Shown: positions 12,286 to 23,229 of the stretch, piece by piece
How positions within the stretch are numbered: position 1 is the stretch's first letter
Layout: every line of letters begins with the position of its first letter
Position numbers and translations under genes: made by a program
The notes under the pieces: generated by a model
The model's input: the letters and a program-made list of their open reading frames with translations, nothing else
Databases searched by the model: none
What the model was told of the DNA's origin: nothing
Assembly: GCA_963854835.1 (NCBI GenBank)
Contig: OY978525.1
Coordinates: forward strand, 5,165,501 to 5,229,500
Source of the DNA: Megamerina dolium
Lineage: Eukaryota; Arthropoda; Insecta; Diptera; Megamerinidae
DNA length: 64,000 bases
Reading direction: 5' to 3'

Positions 12286-13540
12286 CTTAATTTTTCAAAT
12301 ATTTTTACTATGCGATATTTTTTTTACAATATTATCACCCTCAGCATTCTCTAAGAGGGGGCTGCCTTACATAAATTGACGTTAAGAGGGTTAAAATGTT
12401 TGATGACTTCCATTAATTCTTTTTCCTCTTGATGTTTTCCCCGAAGAAACTTACCCCCCCTTATTTTCACTTTTTAGGTGTGCTGCCTTAGAAAATGTAG
12501 AACCCGGCACTACCACCGGACTAGTTAGTCGCTAGTTACATAAAATATATAACCGGCTCACATTCGTTTTTTTTTTCCATAACATTTTCCGTAAGGCAAT
12601 GATCGTACAAAATGTACTAAAAACATTTGAAAAATCTACAGAAAACACCATAATTTGCTCAGTAATCGCATCCGGGTCCTTATTATTTTGTCTTCCTTTT
12701 TCTCAAAAAACATCCTTGACCTCTATCATTAACCATAAGGTAGCTGTCATACAAAATTAACACAAAAACACATAAAAATCGATAAATACTCACATAGCAG
12801 AGAGAGGATCGTCTCTAGATGGATAAAATGTATGACTGAACTTCATGAATTTTGCTTCGTCAAAGTTTTTTCTAAAAATACTTACTCCCTATGTTCACCG
12901 CTTAATGGTCTTACAACCATACAAATTTAATGCAAAAAATAAAACAACGACAAATAACCAAATTGTTGCCCACGACGCGTTTCAATACTCCCTTATTTTT
13001 ACCACTTAAATACTTTTCCTAAACCTATTTACTGTCTATCTTCACCCCATACGGCCGCTGCCCTACAATAAAAAAAAAAAATATTTGGCACTTAAAGCCC
13101 CGAAGAGTTCTTTGGCCGAGCTTCTCTTCCATTACTGTTGTGCGTGTTAAATTTTGGACAGTATTAGAAGGGACCTACTTATCTTAGCCGGTTCCGAATG
13201 GCAGAACTCTTTCGACATCACTTTTTTGAGCTTTGTCACAGAGTGCTTTTCGAAGCTTTTTCATGGCAAATTGTCACTGCCGGAAGAATTGCCAATTGCT
13301 TCCCGACAGGTGGGTACCGTTCGAAAGAAACAATCTTCGATATTAAATTTGTTATACTTCAGCCGGGGATTGAACCCACGACCTAGAAATCAGAAGGCCA
13401 ACACACTAACCCCTGAGCTACGGCACCCACATTACTTTTATCTCTTCAATATTTTTCCCATAGCATACTTACCCCCTATCAACATCCCCCATAAGGGAGT
13501 TGCTCTACAAAATTTGATGTTGTTTTTACAAAATTAGCTC
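12286..13540 (-). repeat. Satellite family B array interrupted by a SINE
   Basis: Cores of the type GCTGCCTTACATAAATTGAC (12361), GTCATACAAAATTAAC (about 12745), ACCATACAAATTTAATGC (about 12917), GCTGCCCTACAA (about 13055) and TGCTCTACAAAATTTGATG (about 13500) recur at roughly 145-165 bp. The companion segments TCTCTAGATGGATAAAATG (12812) and CTTACCCCCC-like stretches are also present. The block 13073-13432 is a SINE on the minus strand. After it the family B sequence resumes (ATACTTACCCCCTATC near 13465), so the SINE arrived after the array formed. Confidence 0.8.
13073..13432 (-). mobile_element. tRNA-derived SINE, full-length copy (copy 2, T-rich tail type)
   Basis: On the minus strand the tRNA-like head starts near 13430. 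The A box is at 13406-13420 (TAGCTCAGGGGTTAG) and the B box at 13367-13377 (GGGTTCAATCC). The body is collinear with the 3.1 kb copy. The 3' hairpin segment (AGCCCCGAAGAG on the + strand, about 13096) is followed by an AT-rich tail near 13073. Open frames on the opposite strand here (13154-13537 and 13198-13386) only read across the element. In particular the peptide-like SRGLNPRPRNQKANTLTPEL is a translation of the inverted tRNA head and is not protein evidence. Confidence 0.88.
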
Positions 13541-13612
13541 TCATCGCTCTCAGAGTTAGCCCAAAGAGAGTATTCATTGCGAGTACCCTTCACGACATGG
13601 AACAAAAATTAC

Positions 13613-13927
13613 ACTGTGAGGCAAACATTTTTTCACCCTGATCAGCATAGGCTTGTTGGAAAGCGGTAGTGCCCCAGAGTACTGTGTTGAAGACCGTCAG
13701 CTTTCTTTTGTCGAAAGAGGAGAGTTCGAAGCTGTGTATTTCGGAAACAGAAGGCTTAGGGTAGTTTTGTTATTCACGGAACCTTACTATTTTTTCTCGG
13801 GAAACATTTTTCAAAAACATTATTTGGCGTTTTTCTTATCCGTTTAGCACCTATGGAAAGATTTACTTAAAAAACTATGGTTTTTTCTCTTCCTAAACTT
13901 TTTTTTTTCTAATTTTGCCTCACAGTG
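13613..13927. mobile_element. MITE-like element with 14-15 bp terminal inverted repeats and TTA target duplication
   Basis: The left end CACTGTGAGGCAAA (13613) is matched by an exact inverse at the right end (TTTGCCTCACAGTG, ending at 13927). Both ends are flanked by TTA (13610-13612 and 13928-13930). A 3 bp TTA duplication with short inverted repeats is the pattern of PIF/Harbinger-type elements, but a TA duplication of another superfamily cannot be excluded. The interior of about 285 bp has no long coding sequence, so it would be non-autonomous. Confidence 0.65.
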
Positions 13928-13930
13928 TTA

Positions 13931-15479
13931 TTTTTTTCCTTCTAGTTTCTGCACAACACACTGTTGTATTTCTTCGAAAAATACCAAGTCGAATTTTTCT
14001 CCCATTTTGGTGAACTAAGACGTCGATGTGACGCCATTAGTCCCCACCTCACCCTTTCTTGAAGTCTCACAAAATAGAGAGAATTTGCGTATCAAAATCG
14101 TTATCACTAGTTTTCCTAAATATCCACTAATATGATATAAAAAAATTTAATTTTTAAATTTAAATTTAGATTTTTTTAGTTTTCATTTTTATTGTCTTCC
14201 CATAGTCAAGATTTAATTAAATATTTTATTAAATCAATACGATAATTTTCGATAAAAATCAATAATGTGTAAATTGAATTATATAAATCTACGTATATGA
14301 TTTTTATTAATATAGTTAAGCATATAAAAAAAAAACATTATTTTTTTACTACTTAGAAGCAGTAAATTTATGTGACTAAATGGTAGCATCTACAATTTAC
14401 AATGCTTTATGACGATCGTGAGAATGGTTAAAGTAAATGCCAATTGAAAATTGAGTGATTGTTAATTGAATAAAAAGTTATTAGCAGCTATCTCATAACA
14501 CCGACGAAAAGGTGGCACTATGTGTATGTACACTACATATCCAATGTATTGCCCATTTACTATTTAAATGTCCATCTGTCTGGTTGTCTGGTTTACTCAT
14601 TTTGAATTACGACCATTTCTACCCACTCTTTCTCCCTGTCATAATTACCTTTCTCTCATCATATATTGTATACTACATATAAAGAATATCCTTACTGCTG
14701 ACAAGTTCATAATCAGATCTGTTTTATACTTATGTTTTTTCATCCATATATTTTTTTGCTTATAGAAAAATGCTGCAAAAATATTCACACCTATACATAC
14801 AATAAGTAGATATGGTATATATATTTGCACATCCACATTTGACTTAATTATTAAATGTCGTGTGCATATCGTAATAATAAATTCAATTTTATTATGCTTT
14901 TACTTCTTTTATATTTTCTCTCATGATATTCAGAAGCAAATATACATATACTCGTATATAGACTTGTCACTTCATCTTTCCAGACGGTGATGGTGAAAGA
15001 GTTATGCTACATATCAATATGAACGATGACATCGTAATATAGCATATGTACAATATGATTATTACAATACTTTGGTGGTGATGATTGTGGTCATGTTAGT
15101 GGTATTGTATTAATATGTATTTGTGACAATATTTAAAAGTCATAAAAATGTATCTACTGTAGCATATTAAAAGCACATTAATTAAAGACCAAACTTGTCC
15201 CTTTTTCGTACAATATTACACAACATAATATAACATATGGATATATTGTATAATATGTATTTACTCATTAGTATGAGTCCGAATCTATATGAAGCATAAT
15301 TCAAAACAATTGTCTACATGGAGTTTTATCAGGATTTCTTAATGGTGATGGTAATTTTCATACAATTCTGCATGATTCTAAAAACCATACCCTCAGTATA
15401 CCTAAAATTAAGACGAATTTTAAATACCTATATAACATCTTATATAAATTATTAAAGTTATGTGGAAAAATAAAAATAA
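13931..15479. other. AT-rich non-coding DNA
   Basis: No gene is recognised. Contents are mostly AT-rich unique sequence with A/T tracts (about 14140-14180 and 14325-14350). Short open frames at 14568-14765 (+) and 14645-14836 (-) have no recognisable domain. Confidence 0.55.
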
Positions 15480-16350
15480 AAAAACTTTTTTTTAATTAAA
15501 TTTTTTTTCCAAAAAATACCTTATTAACCTAACAAAAATTTAGCATCGAATTAAAGGTCATTAAATTTTCTTTCCATTAGTATATAATGCATATTTTTGA
15601 AAACAACATATTTTTAATAATATTTTAAAATTCGTACTTAACTAAGTTTATACGTTTTTGTTTGTTTTTTTTTTTGCCACAAAAACAAAAAAATACCTTA
15701 TTAACCTATCAAAAAATTAGCATCGAATTAAAGATCATTCAATTTCCTTTCCATTGGTATATAAAACATATTTTTTAAAAATTTTTAAATATTTTTAATA
15801 ATTTTTCAAAATTCGTATTTAACTAAGTTTATACGTTTTTCTTTGTTTATTTTGCCCAAACAAAAAAAAAATGCCTAATTAATATATCAAAAATTTAGCA
15901 TCAAACTAAAGATCATTAAATTTTCTTTCTATTAATATATAATACATATTTTTCAAAATTGTTTCAATATTTAAAATAATTTTTCAAAATTCGTATATAA
16001 CTAAGTTTATTCGTTTTTGTTTGTTTGTTGGTTTTGCCCAAAAAATGCATTATTAACCTATAAAAAGTTTAGCATCGAATTAAAGATCATTAAATTTCCT
16101 TTCCATTGGTATACAATATATATTTTTCAAAAATTTTTCAATATTTTAAATAATTTCCTAAAATTCGTACTTAACTATGTTTATTCGTTTTTGTTTGTTT
16201 GTTTTGCCCAAAAAAATGCCTTATTAACCTATAAAAAATTTAGCATCCAACTAAAGATCATTAAATTTCCTTTCTATTAGTATATAATGCATATTTTTCA
16301 AAAATTTTGCAATATTTTAAATAATTTTTTCAAATTTGTACTTAACTAAT
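15480..16350 (+). repeat. Tandem array of a ~175 bp AT-rich unit (5 copies)
   Basis: The marker TTATTAACCT begins at 15521, 15698, 15876 (degenerate), 16050 and 16221, giving periods of 177, 178, 174 and 171 bp. Each unit continues with TTTAGCATCGAATTAAAG, ATCATTAAATTTCCTTTCCA and TTGGTATATAATGCATATTT. It ends with AAAATTCGTACTTAACTAAG and a T-rich GTTTGTTTTGCCCAAA. The open frame at 16017-16280 runs through one unit and repeats itself, so it is not a gene. Confidence 0.92.
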
Positions 16351-16419
16351 TTTGTTTACTATGATCAAGCTTCATTATAACTAATTTAATATATGCAAAT
16401 TCAGCTTTGCAATAATTAG

Positions 16420-16530
16420 TATTTTAGTGTCAAAATTATTTTAAGTAGCACTAACAAAATGACCCAAAATGATGGCCGAAGTCGGGTACGCGACCAACCG
16501 TATTTTAGCGTCAAAATCTTTTTAAGTAGC
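16420..16530 (+). repeat. Direct duplication of ~30 bp, 81 bp apart
   Basis: TATTTTAGTGTCAAAATTAT plus TTTAAGTAGC at 16420 is repeated with few changes at 16501 (TATTTTAGCGTCAAAATCTT). The spacer holds CGAAGTCGGGTACGCGACC, unusually GC-rich for this region. Confidence 0.7.
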
Positions 16531-16560
16531 CGACCTTCGACCTTGATACCGAAGTAAACA

Positions 16561-16740
16561 TTTTTATTTAATTATTAATAATATAGAAAAATTATTAAAA
16601 AATATATTATATACCGTTGGAAAGCAAATTAAATGAATTTCAACACAGTCTTATTAAAAAAATAGGTTAATAAAGCATTTTTTTAAATAAAAATTCAGTT
16701 TTTAAAATAATTTTATAAAAAAAAAAAAAATTTTTTTTCT
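16561..16740 (-). repeat. Inverted, partial copy of the ~175 bp unit
   Basis: TATACCGTTGGAAAGCAAAT (about 16610) and AATAGGTTAATAAAGCATTT (about 16661) are reverse complements of markers of the 15.5-16.35 kb array. The array therefore ends in an opposite-orientation copy beyond the 16420-16530 duplication. Confidence 0.75.
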
Positions 16741-17827
16741 ACATAACTTAAAAAAACTAAATAATTTATGTAAAATATTATACATGAGTAAAAAGCTAAT
16801 AAAAATAGCTTTTAATTGCTACCCATACTGTCGCAAAAAAATTTGCGAGGATATTGAGTAATTTTGATTTGAAATTTGGACTTTGACCTTCAGCCTCTCG
16901 CGCCTTCTGTAGGCATTTTCACTAAACATTTTTGGGTTCATTGTATTCACAAAAATTAGCCTCATACGAAGCAATTAATTATTATTTTTTCCCTTAGCGT
17001 GTGCTCTTCTGCACTTATGCTAATCGTCATATGAAGGCCTTAGACCTATAGTTGGTGGTATTTGGAATCCTGAAGCATAGTATGTCGCACAGCAGCGCAT
17101 AATTAATACAAACTTAATATCTATAATAAACATAAATAATATTTTTTAGTGCATAAGTATATAATTGACCCAATATTTAAAGAACTATTCGTTTCACCAT
17201 TTCACTGCTCAATTATTGCGCATCACGCATCTGCTAACTGTTGAGCAACTTTCTAAATATTAAATATATACCTACTACATACGTAGGTATATAGTTACAT
17301 ACATAATACCAGTATATTTATGCTAATCGATCGATCGATAGTACATAGTTATGATCATTATAATCATAGTAGGTAATCATTATCATGATACACACAGTGG
17401 GCATCATAATTAAAATGCATTTGACACAATTTAATGTGAAAAATATATGCATACATATACTTATGTGTATCTATAAGCAATGAGCTGTAAAGTAATTAAA
17501 TACATATATCTTCCTACATTGCAATTACTTTATCCATTATCATCCTTACCACTTTGACTTTGACAAGCATTGACTGTCAATCATAAATATTGGCTATAAG
17601 CACTTGCATACGCATTACTACACATTGCTAGTTATTATTAATGTGATCAGTGTTGTTGTTGTTGTTATTATTGTTGTTTCATGCAAATTATATATTATTA
17701 ATATTATTATTTTATACTTAAGTTATGTGCATCCATTGGAAAAGTAGAAGTAGAAGTTGTACTCGCCTTAGTAGCATCACATATTTAGTAGTGTCAGATC
17801 GAATGGTATGAAATGAGGAAGGAAACA

Positions 17828-17858
<31 letters not shown>

Positions 17859-19009
17859 ATGTCAAAAGAGACAAATAAGTATAAGCTCCAACTTCATTAT
17901 CATTTTCATAAATCAGCATAAGCAGTTGTAATAATTAAATTCACAGCAACATTGGTTTGCATCATCTTAACACAACGTCGAAGTATAAGAAGAAAAATCT
18001 GTACTTGGTCCAACACCAGTAAATATGATTGTCACGATTGAATATATGTACATATGTAAATACATATAATCGCAAGAATGCCTTGATATTTAACCAAGAA
18101 TGGCTATAATTTTAATATGTTCAATGTTGTTGTTATTCCTTTTGTAATATAACATTATGGAAGATAAATTATAAGTATGACTGTCGCCCGAGGAGCATAC
18201 ATCTCACAGTGAAGAGGAAAAATGAGGCTCGCTACGTAAAAATCAAGAAAAAATGGTCTATAGTAAAGGAAGTAGTGAAGGATGCAGCTCACAGACTTTT
18301 GAAAGCTTTTCCGAAAGAAGTTTTTTTCGAAAACTCGCAGAATCCATTCATCAGATATGAGAAGTTTTGCACCATTACGATAGGCGTGCATTACTGTATT
18401 CTGGACTGGATTTTAGTCATTTCCAAGACCTTATGAAGAATTTTTCAATCGTAAATTCTAAGGGTCCATTCATCAGATGTAAAAAGTATTGCGTTATATG
18501 GCAGGATACTCTATGATAAATTTTTCGATTTTTCTGATGGTTTTTTCTCAAGCTAGAGCTCGAAAAATTTACCTAATTTTGACCCCAATTATGGAAAGAT
18601 GATAGAGCAGACGAATTTCTTGATCATTTTAATTTATTACCAGCAATTTTAATCTGAATGACTTTATTCCATAAATTCACAATTCCTAAGAGTGTTACTA
18701 TGGGCCGACTCCTCGAATATACAAGCGAGGTGGTAAACCTTTCAAAGACAGATTTCAGGTTAACAAAAGTCTTGTTTGGAACTTTTTCGATAAATTCGTA
18801 ATACCTAAGAATATTTCAGACTTTTTGCAGTTTGTCGATAGATTTGTTGGAAATTTTTAAAAAAGGTTTATTGATGGCTCAGGTACATGAAAAAATTTGT
18901 CCAACAGACTAGACTAGACTAAACATTCTTTTCTGTATTTGAGGTCGTTGAGTTTGAGCTCGAGGTTCTATTTTTGACTCAAACAAGTCGCATTTCGTTT
19001 CTAACACCC
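16741..19009. other. AT-rich non-coding DNA
   Basis: No gene is recognised. It holds ATCGATCGATCGAT near 17326-17340, a (GA)n run, and a partial duplication in which TCCATTCATCAGATATGAGA (about 18344) recurs as TCCATTCATCAGATGTAAAA (about 18465), 121 bp apart. The overlapping open frames at 18155-18436 on both strands have no domain I recognise. Confidence 0.5.
17832..17859. repeat. (GA)n microsatellite
   Basis: An uninterrupted GA run of about 28 bp. Confidence 0.95.
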
Positions 19010-19470
19010 ATAACAAGTTCAAATATTCAATAAAGTACTCAGGATAAAAGTGGAAAACTGACTCACATGAATTTTTTTTCTCCTTCTATCTTCACCCCCT
19101 TAGAAGGGCTCTCCAACAAAATTCAGATTTTTTTTTAATTCATTCCCATTGCTTACAGAAGTAAAATATACATCCAATCCCAATTAATTTTTACTACTCA
19201 ATATTTTTACTGAACCTTTTTCTTGGCTATTTTTACGCCTTGGGGAGGCTTCCCTTCAAAATGAAATTGAAATCTTCTGAAAATTGACAAATGAAATATA
19301 TACATAATTTCTTTGGAATCGCCTTTAGAGCCGCTAGATGTATGATCAGCTCAATTAATAATTTTACCCAACATTTGCCCTAAATTTTATTAACCCAAAT
19401 TTCCATTCTTTGAGGGGCTATTTTACAAAATTGATGCCTTTTTATTTTCAGGGTTCCACAACCAAAAAAA
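19010..19470 (-). repeat. Satellite family B array, diverged
   Basis: Pieces CACCCCCTTAGAAGGGCTCT (about 19092), TTGGGGAGGCTTCCCTTCAAAATG (about 19240) and GAGGGGCTATTTTACAAAATTGATG (about 19410) match the family B core region in the same sense as the 12.3-13.5 kb array. Spacing is about 150-170 bp. The pieces are more diverged than at 26 kb. Confidence 0.65.
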
Positions 19471-19510
19471 AAAAAAAAAATGATGTACAATGGAGCAAAA
19501 TAATTAGAAT

Positions 19511-19702
19511 ATATGAATTTTGGGTCTCTGATTCTGAATCCGTAGTAGTTTGTTGTCTACATAACTCTCAGTATTGATTTTTCTAACCTAAAAAAATATT
19601 GTAAAAATAACTGAAACACTTTGTTTTTTGAAGTTAGAGCGATATTTATGGGTGATGACGGAAGTCTAAGCATAATTCGGTTTCAGAGACCCAAAATTCA
19701 TA
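19511..19702. mobile_element. Possible MITE: ~27 bp inverted repeats about 190 bp apart
   Basis: TATGAATTTTGGGTCTCTGA at 19511 is inverted at about 19683-19702 (TCAGAGACCCAAAATTCATA), and the match extends inwards to about 27 of 30 bases. Flanking TA dinucleotides at both ends fit a TA target duplication. The interior open frame has no known domain. A related string (TTTTGGGACTCTGATTCAAA) appears at about 44563, next to the 43 kb mariner copy. Confidence 0.55.
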
Positions 19703-19807
19703 TAAAGCGAGTACTCATGTTCAACGGACATCATACACTTGATGTTGTGCCCCTACATTTCATTATGACTAATCCGGTACTTCTCATAAAACATAGTCAG
19801 ACTATGA

Positions 19808-20038
19808 TGTCCGGCAGTAACAATTTGCCCATAATGCTTCTTAAAAGAGCTCTGTGACAAAACTAAGTTAAAGTGATATCACAAGGGTTCTGTCGCTCGG
19901 AACCGGCTAATATAAGTAGATCCCTTCATGTCCAAATTTAACACGCACAACAGTATTGGAAGAGAATGGGGCTTTCTGGCCTAAGAGTGTCCTCTCAGAA
20001 AGAGGACAGCCACATAACCTAACCTAACCATGATGTCT
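19808..20038 (+). mobile_element. tRNA-derived SINE, 5'-truncated (copy 3, AACCT tail type)
   Basis: It starts inside the body (CCGGCAGTAACAATTTGCCC) and continues through GCTCTGTGACAAAACTAAG and GAACCGGCTAATATAAGTAG to AACACGCACAACAGTATTGG. It then departs from the T-tail copies, with a stem GTCCTCTCAGAAAGAGGAC and a tail of ATAACCTAACCTAACC. The head with the pol III boxes is missing. Confidence 0.8.
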
Positions 20039-20506
20039 AGGGTCTAAAGATTATAAAGCCTCTCAAAAACATCGCCAGGTTCTTTTGTCACACATGTCTC
20101 AATAGCTTAACTTCAACATTATAATTTATTAGAAGTAAACGCAGTTGTATTTCAAAATTGCTGCGATATTTTTTAAGAAGCATTTTAAGTAATCACAGCT
20201 CAAACTGAATACCGCTATAACAAATGAGATACATTTCTTAATATGTACATTTATACATTGCTGATTAATTCAGACTTACAACACGCACACATTCACATAC
20301 TCACATGCAAAGTTAATACTACATAATAAGCCAACTATAATGTCTATCTGCTTATCCCACATATTTATGTATGTATTATGAATGGTGCAATGGTATATGA
20401 ACATAATTTATAATAAAACATAAAACATGTATTTGCACTTTTCTGTGTCTTATACTTTCTTTGCACAATATAATATTTATGATTTTGAACATATACGCCG
20501 CGATAT

Positions 20507-20951
20507 AAGATATAAGAAAGACGCATAAAAAAATTAAGACGAAGATAGACGCGTAATGATTGTTGACGGCGAACAAAGACGTATAAGCATAATTGACGGC
20601 AAAGAAAGACACGAAAAATTAGTTGACGACAAAGAAAGGCGCGTAAAGGCACTTTATGACAGATTTATCACTCGAGAGTTGGCATCGTTGCCTTCATCAG
20701 ACCGACTATTTAATAATTTTCAAATTTAATAATTTAATTTAATAGTAATTACTTATAATTTATTACTAATTATAATTAATGTATTTAATCCTTCGCCGTT
20801 AATTATATTTACGCGTCTTTCTTCGTTGTCAATTCTATTTACACGTCTTTCTTCGCCGTCAATTATGTTTACACGTCTTTCTTCGCCGTCAATTGTTTTT
20901 ACGTATCTTTCTTCGCCGTCAGTTCTTGAGCTCTCGTCTTTCTTCGTATCC
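20507..20951. repeat. Inverted pair of 30 bp minisatellite arrays (foldback-like)
   Basis: Right arm (about 20791-20951): 30 bp units built from CTTCGCCGTCAATTATGTTT and ACACGTCTTT, with exact 30 bp spacing at 20821, 20851, 20881 and 20911. Left arm (about 20507-20652): the same unit in reverse (GACGGCAAAGAAAGACAC type), also with 30 bp spacing. The arms are separated by about 140 bp containing CACTCGAGAGTTGGCATCGT and a TTTAATAATTT-rich stretch. Thirty bp equals ten codons, so the antisense strand translates as a repeating IDGEERRVNI decapeptide (20753-21037). This is probably a by-product, but it keeps the frame across four units. Confidence 0.85.
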
Positions 20952-20998
20952 AAAGTAAAAAGTGTAAAAATTAAAACACACAGTAATATTCTAAGTGG

Positions 20999-21262
20999 GT
21001 GCCCACCTACGAACGGTACCCACCTGTCGGCAAGCAATTGGCAATTCTTCCGACAGTAACAACTGCCATGAAAAAGCTTCTAAAAAGAACTCTGTGACAA
21101 AAGCTCAGAAAAAGTGATGTCACAAGTGTTCTGCCGTTCGGAACCGGCTAAAATAAGTAGGTCCATTCTAATACTGTCCAAAAATTTACGATGCACAACA
21201 GTAATGGAAGAGAAGCTCGGCCAATGAGCTCTTTGGGGCTTTAAGTGCCTCATATTTATTTT
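20999..21262 (+). mobile_element. tRNA-derived SINE, headless copy (copy 4, T-rich tail type)
   Basis: It begins at GGTGCCCACCTACGAACGG and runs through CGGCAAGCAATTGGCAATTC, CTCTGTGACAAAAGCTCAG and GAACCGGCTAAAATAAGTAG to GCTCTTTGGGGCTTTAAGTG with a CATATTTATTTTTTTT tail. The tRNA-like head is absent, so the pol III promoter is lost. Confidence 0.82.
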
Positions 21263-21620
21263 TTTTCTGAGTAATATTCTAATATTTGCATTAATACTGA
21301 ATGAAATAATGTCGAAAATGTATCCAATAATGTCGAAAAACTATTGCGATAATGTCGAAATTTTTTTTTAAGGGGAAAAGAATGTTTTGACATTAATCAC
21401 AACAATTTTTTTTTTTTTATAAATTTGCATATTTTGTTTGACATTATTTAAATTTTTTGTTTTGCAATAATGTCGAAAAGGCGTCAAAAAATGTTTGATA
21501 TTGCAAATAAAAAAAAAATTTATTGGAAATTAAAAAAAATTATATAAAATGAAAAATAAATTTAAAAAGAATTTCGACATTATTGCAAATATTTTTCAAC
21601 ATTAAGTCATTCGACTTTGA
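21263..21620. repeat. AT-rich segment with clustered ATAATGTCGAAA motifs
   Basis: The 12-mer ATAATGTCGAAA or close variants occur at about 21307, 21328, 21352 and 21470, and in reverse (TTTCGACATTATT) near 21571. Weaker reverse forms (TTTGACATTATTT, TTTTGACATTAAT) lie near 21390 and 21440. The pattern is irregular in spacing. Confidence 0.6.
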
Positions 21621-22154
21621 CTCATTTAGATAATTTTTAGAAGAAGCTCTCTAGTACGAAATATATATATTTTTTTTAAGAATTATTATATTTTTCAATA
21701 TTTTTATTTTTTTTTCATATTTCACACGCTCTCTTTCTTCCATCAAAATGTGCAGAAATTTGCACCATCTTAATTGTGCGTATGTATGTACATATGTATG
21801 CTTGGATACCATCTGTATGATGATATTATGCTCATATTTTACTTTACTTCTGCTCAATTTTCTTTACTTTACATGTATTACATTGCTATTGCCATTTCTC
21901 TCTTTTTCGTCGACCAACATCAGGCGTACAGAAATTCCAGACAAGTATTTATGTATGCGTCAACCAAAAGGCAGAGTAGGCAACATCTGTTGGTAACATT
22001 GTAATGTGATATGTAACCTTATCAAAACAACAATAACAACAACAGAGTAAAAATAAACCTCAGAAATAACAATACTCCAACATTAACGCCACCACCAGCA
22101 CCACCACCATCACCACTACCACCATCATCAGCATAAGGAGCAGCATCAGTAACC

Positions 22155-22186
<32 letters not shown>

Positions 22187-23229
22187 AAAACCAATAACAA
22201 ACAATAGTTGTAGTCGCATTTATGAAACGAAAGATTTTTGAGAAATTATGTCGCTCTCACTCTCTCTCTCTCTCTCTCTTTTTCTTTTCACACTTCGGCT
22301 CGTATGGTAAATGTCCTGTGCTGTGTTGTCTGTCTTATCACAAATACACTCATTGAATAAAATATGTATACAAATGTATTAAGTAAAAGAAAGTTATGCA
22401 TGGAATGGGTAGGGAAGATAACATTAACTAACTAGCCATTATATTTAACAATAAATGGAATGAGTAACACCTGAGGGCATATGATAGTAAAAGAGAGAGA
22501 AAGAGAGAGAGAGCAAACGTTAGAGTGTGGGTATATTTAATAGTGGCAGTTAGTGTTTCTCTACATGGTACATGGGAACATGGTATGAGAATCATGATAG
22601 TCTGTAGTAAGAAGGAACAGGCGTTGAAAATATATGCACAAGGACATAACATTCTGTTCTTATTTCGAGTAAAAGATGTGAGATATACTTCGATATACCG
22701 GACAACAGCTGCTGTTGCTGTTGTATTTGGTTGTTTTCTTTGTTTACTCACACATTGATTTCATCCTATGCTTTTCGGTTGATAAGAATTTTCTCAAAAG
22801 TTTCGTCCAAGTTTTTGTCTTCCTCTTCTTCTTGTCGCTTTTCTCATCACAAATCAGAGAGAGAGAGACTATGTGTGTGCGGATATGTGTGTGTATTTAT
22901 AGAGGTATATCTTTGTGTTGGTAAATGTTTGGAATATTTTTAGAATGTCGTATTGGCAAATTGATTTTCTTATTTAGTTTATCAACAGGATGTCATACGT
23001 TCAACGACGACTGCTTTATCATATTGCTAACTGTTGCTAAAGTATGTTTGCAAGTGAGTGTACCATTATCATTTGTTGTTGTTGTTGTTGTTAGTTCCTT
23101 TACAACATTTGAGATGTCAGTCGAATCTATACCAGAAAACTGTAGATACTGATTATGCAGTGTATTTTATGTTGTTGTTGTTGTTGTTGTTGCTGCTGTT
23201 GTTTTTACTTTATAATCAACTTAGATCTT
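21621..23229. other. AT-rich non-coding DNA with microsatellites
   Basis: No gene is recognised. Contents are ACCACCACC/ACCATCATC clusters at 22088-22130, a (CAA)n block, TC runs near 22258-22280, GA runs at 22494-22512 and 22858-22870, GTTGTT near 23077-23092, and TTG near 23172-23200. Overlapping open frames on both strands at 22428-22943 are low complexity. Confidence 0.55.
22153..22185. repeat. (CAA)n trinucleotide repeat
   Basis: An uninterrupted ACAACAACA run. A poly-valine antisense frame here is only a translation of the repeat. Confidence 0.95.

Noticed and set aside
13154..13537. 127-codon open frame containing SRGLNPRPRNQK
   Set aside because: It lies antisense to a SINE. The same peptide pattern appears at 43.5 and 49.9 kb wherever the inverted tRNA head occurs.
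15480..16350. CRISPR array
   Set aside because: The 171-178 bp units are directly adjacent, without short repeats and unique spacers, and the genome is eukaryotic.
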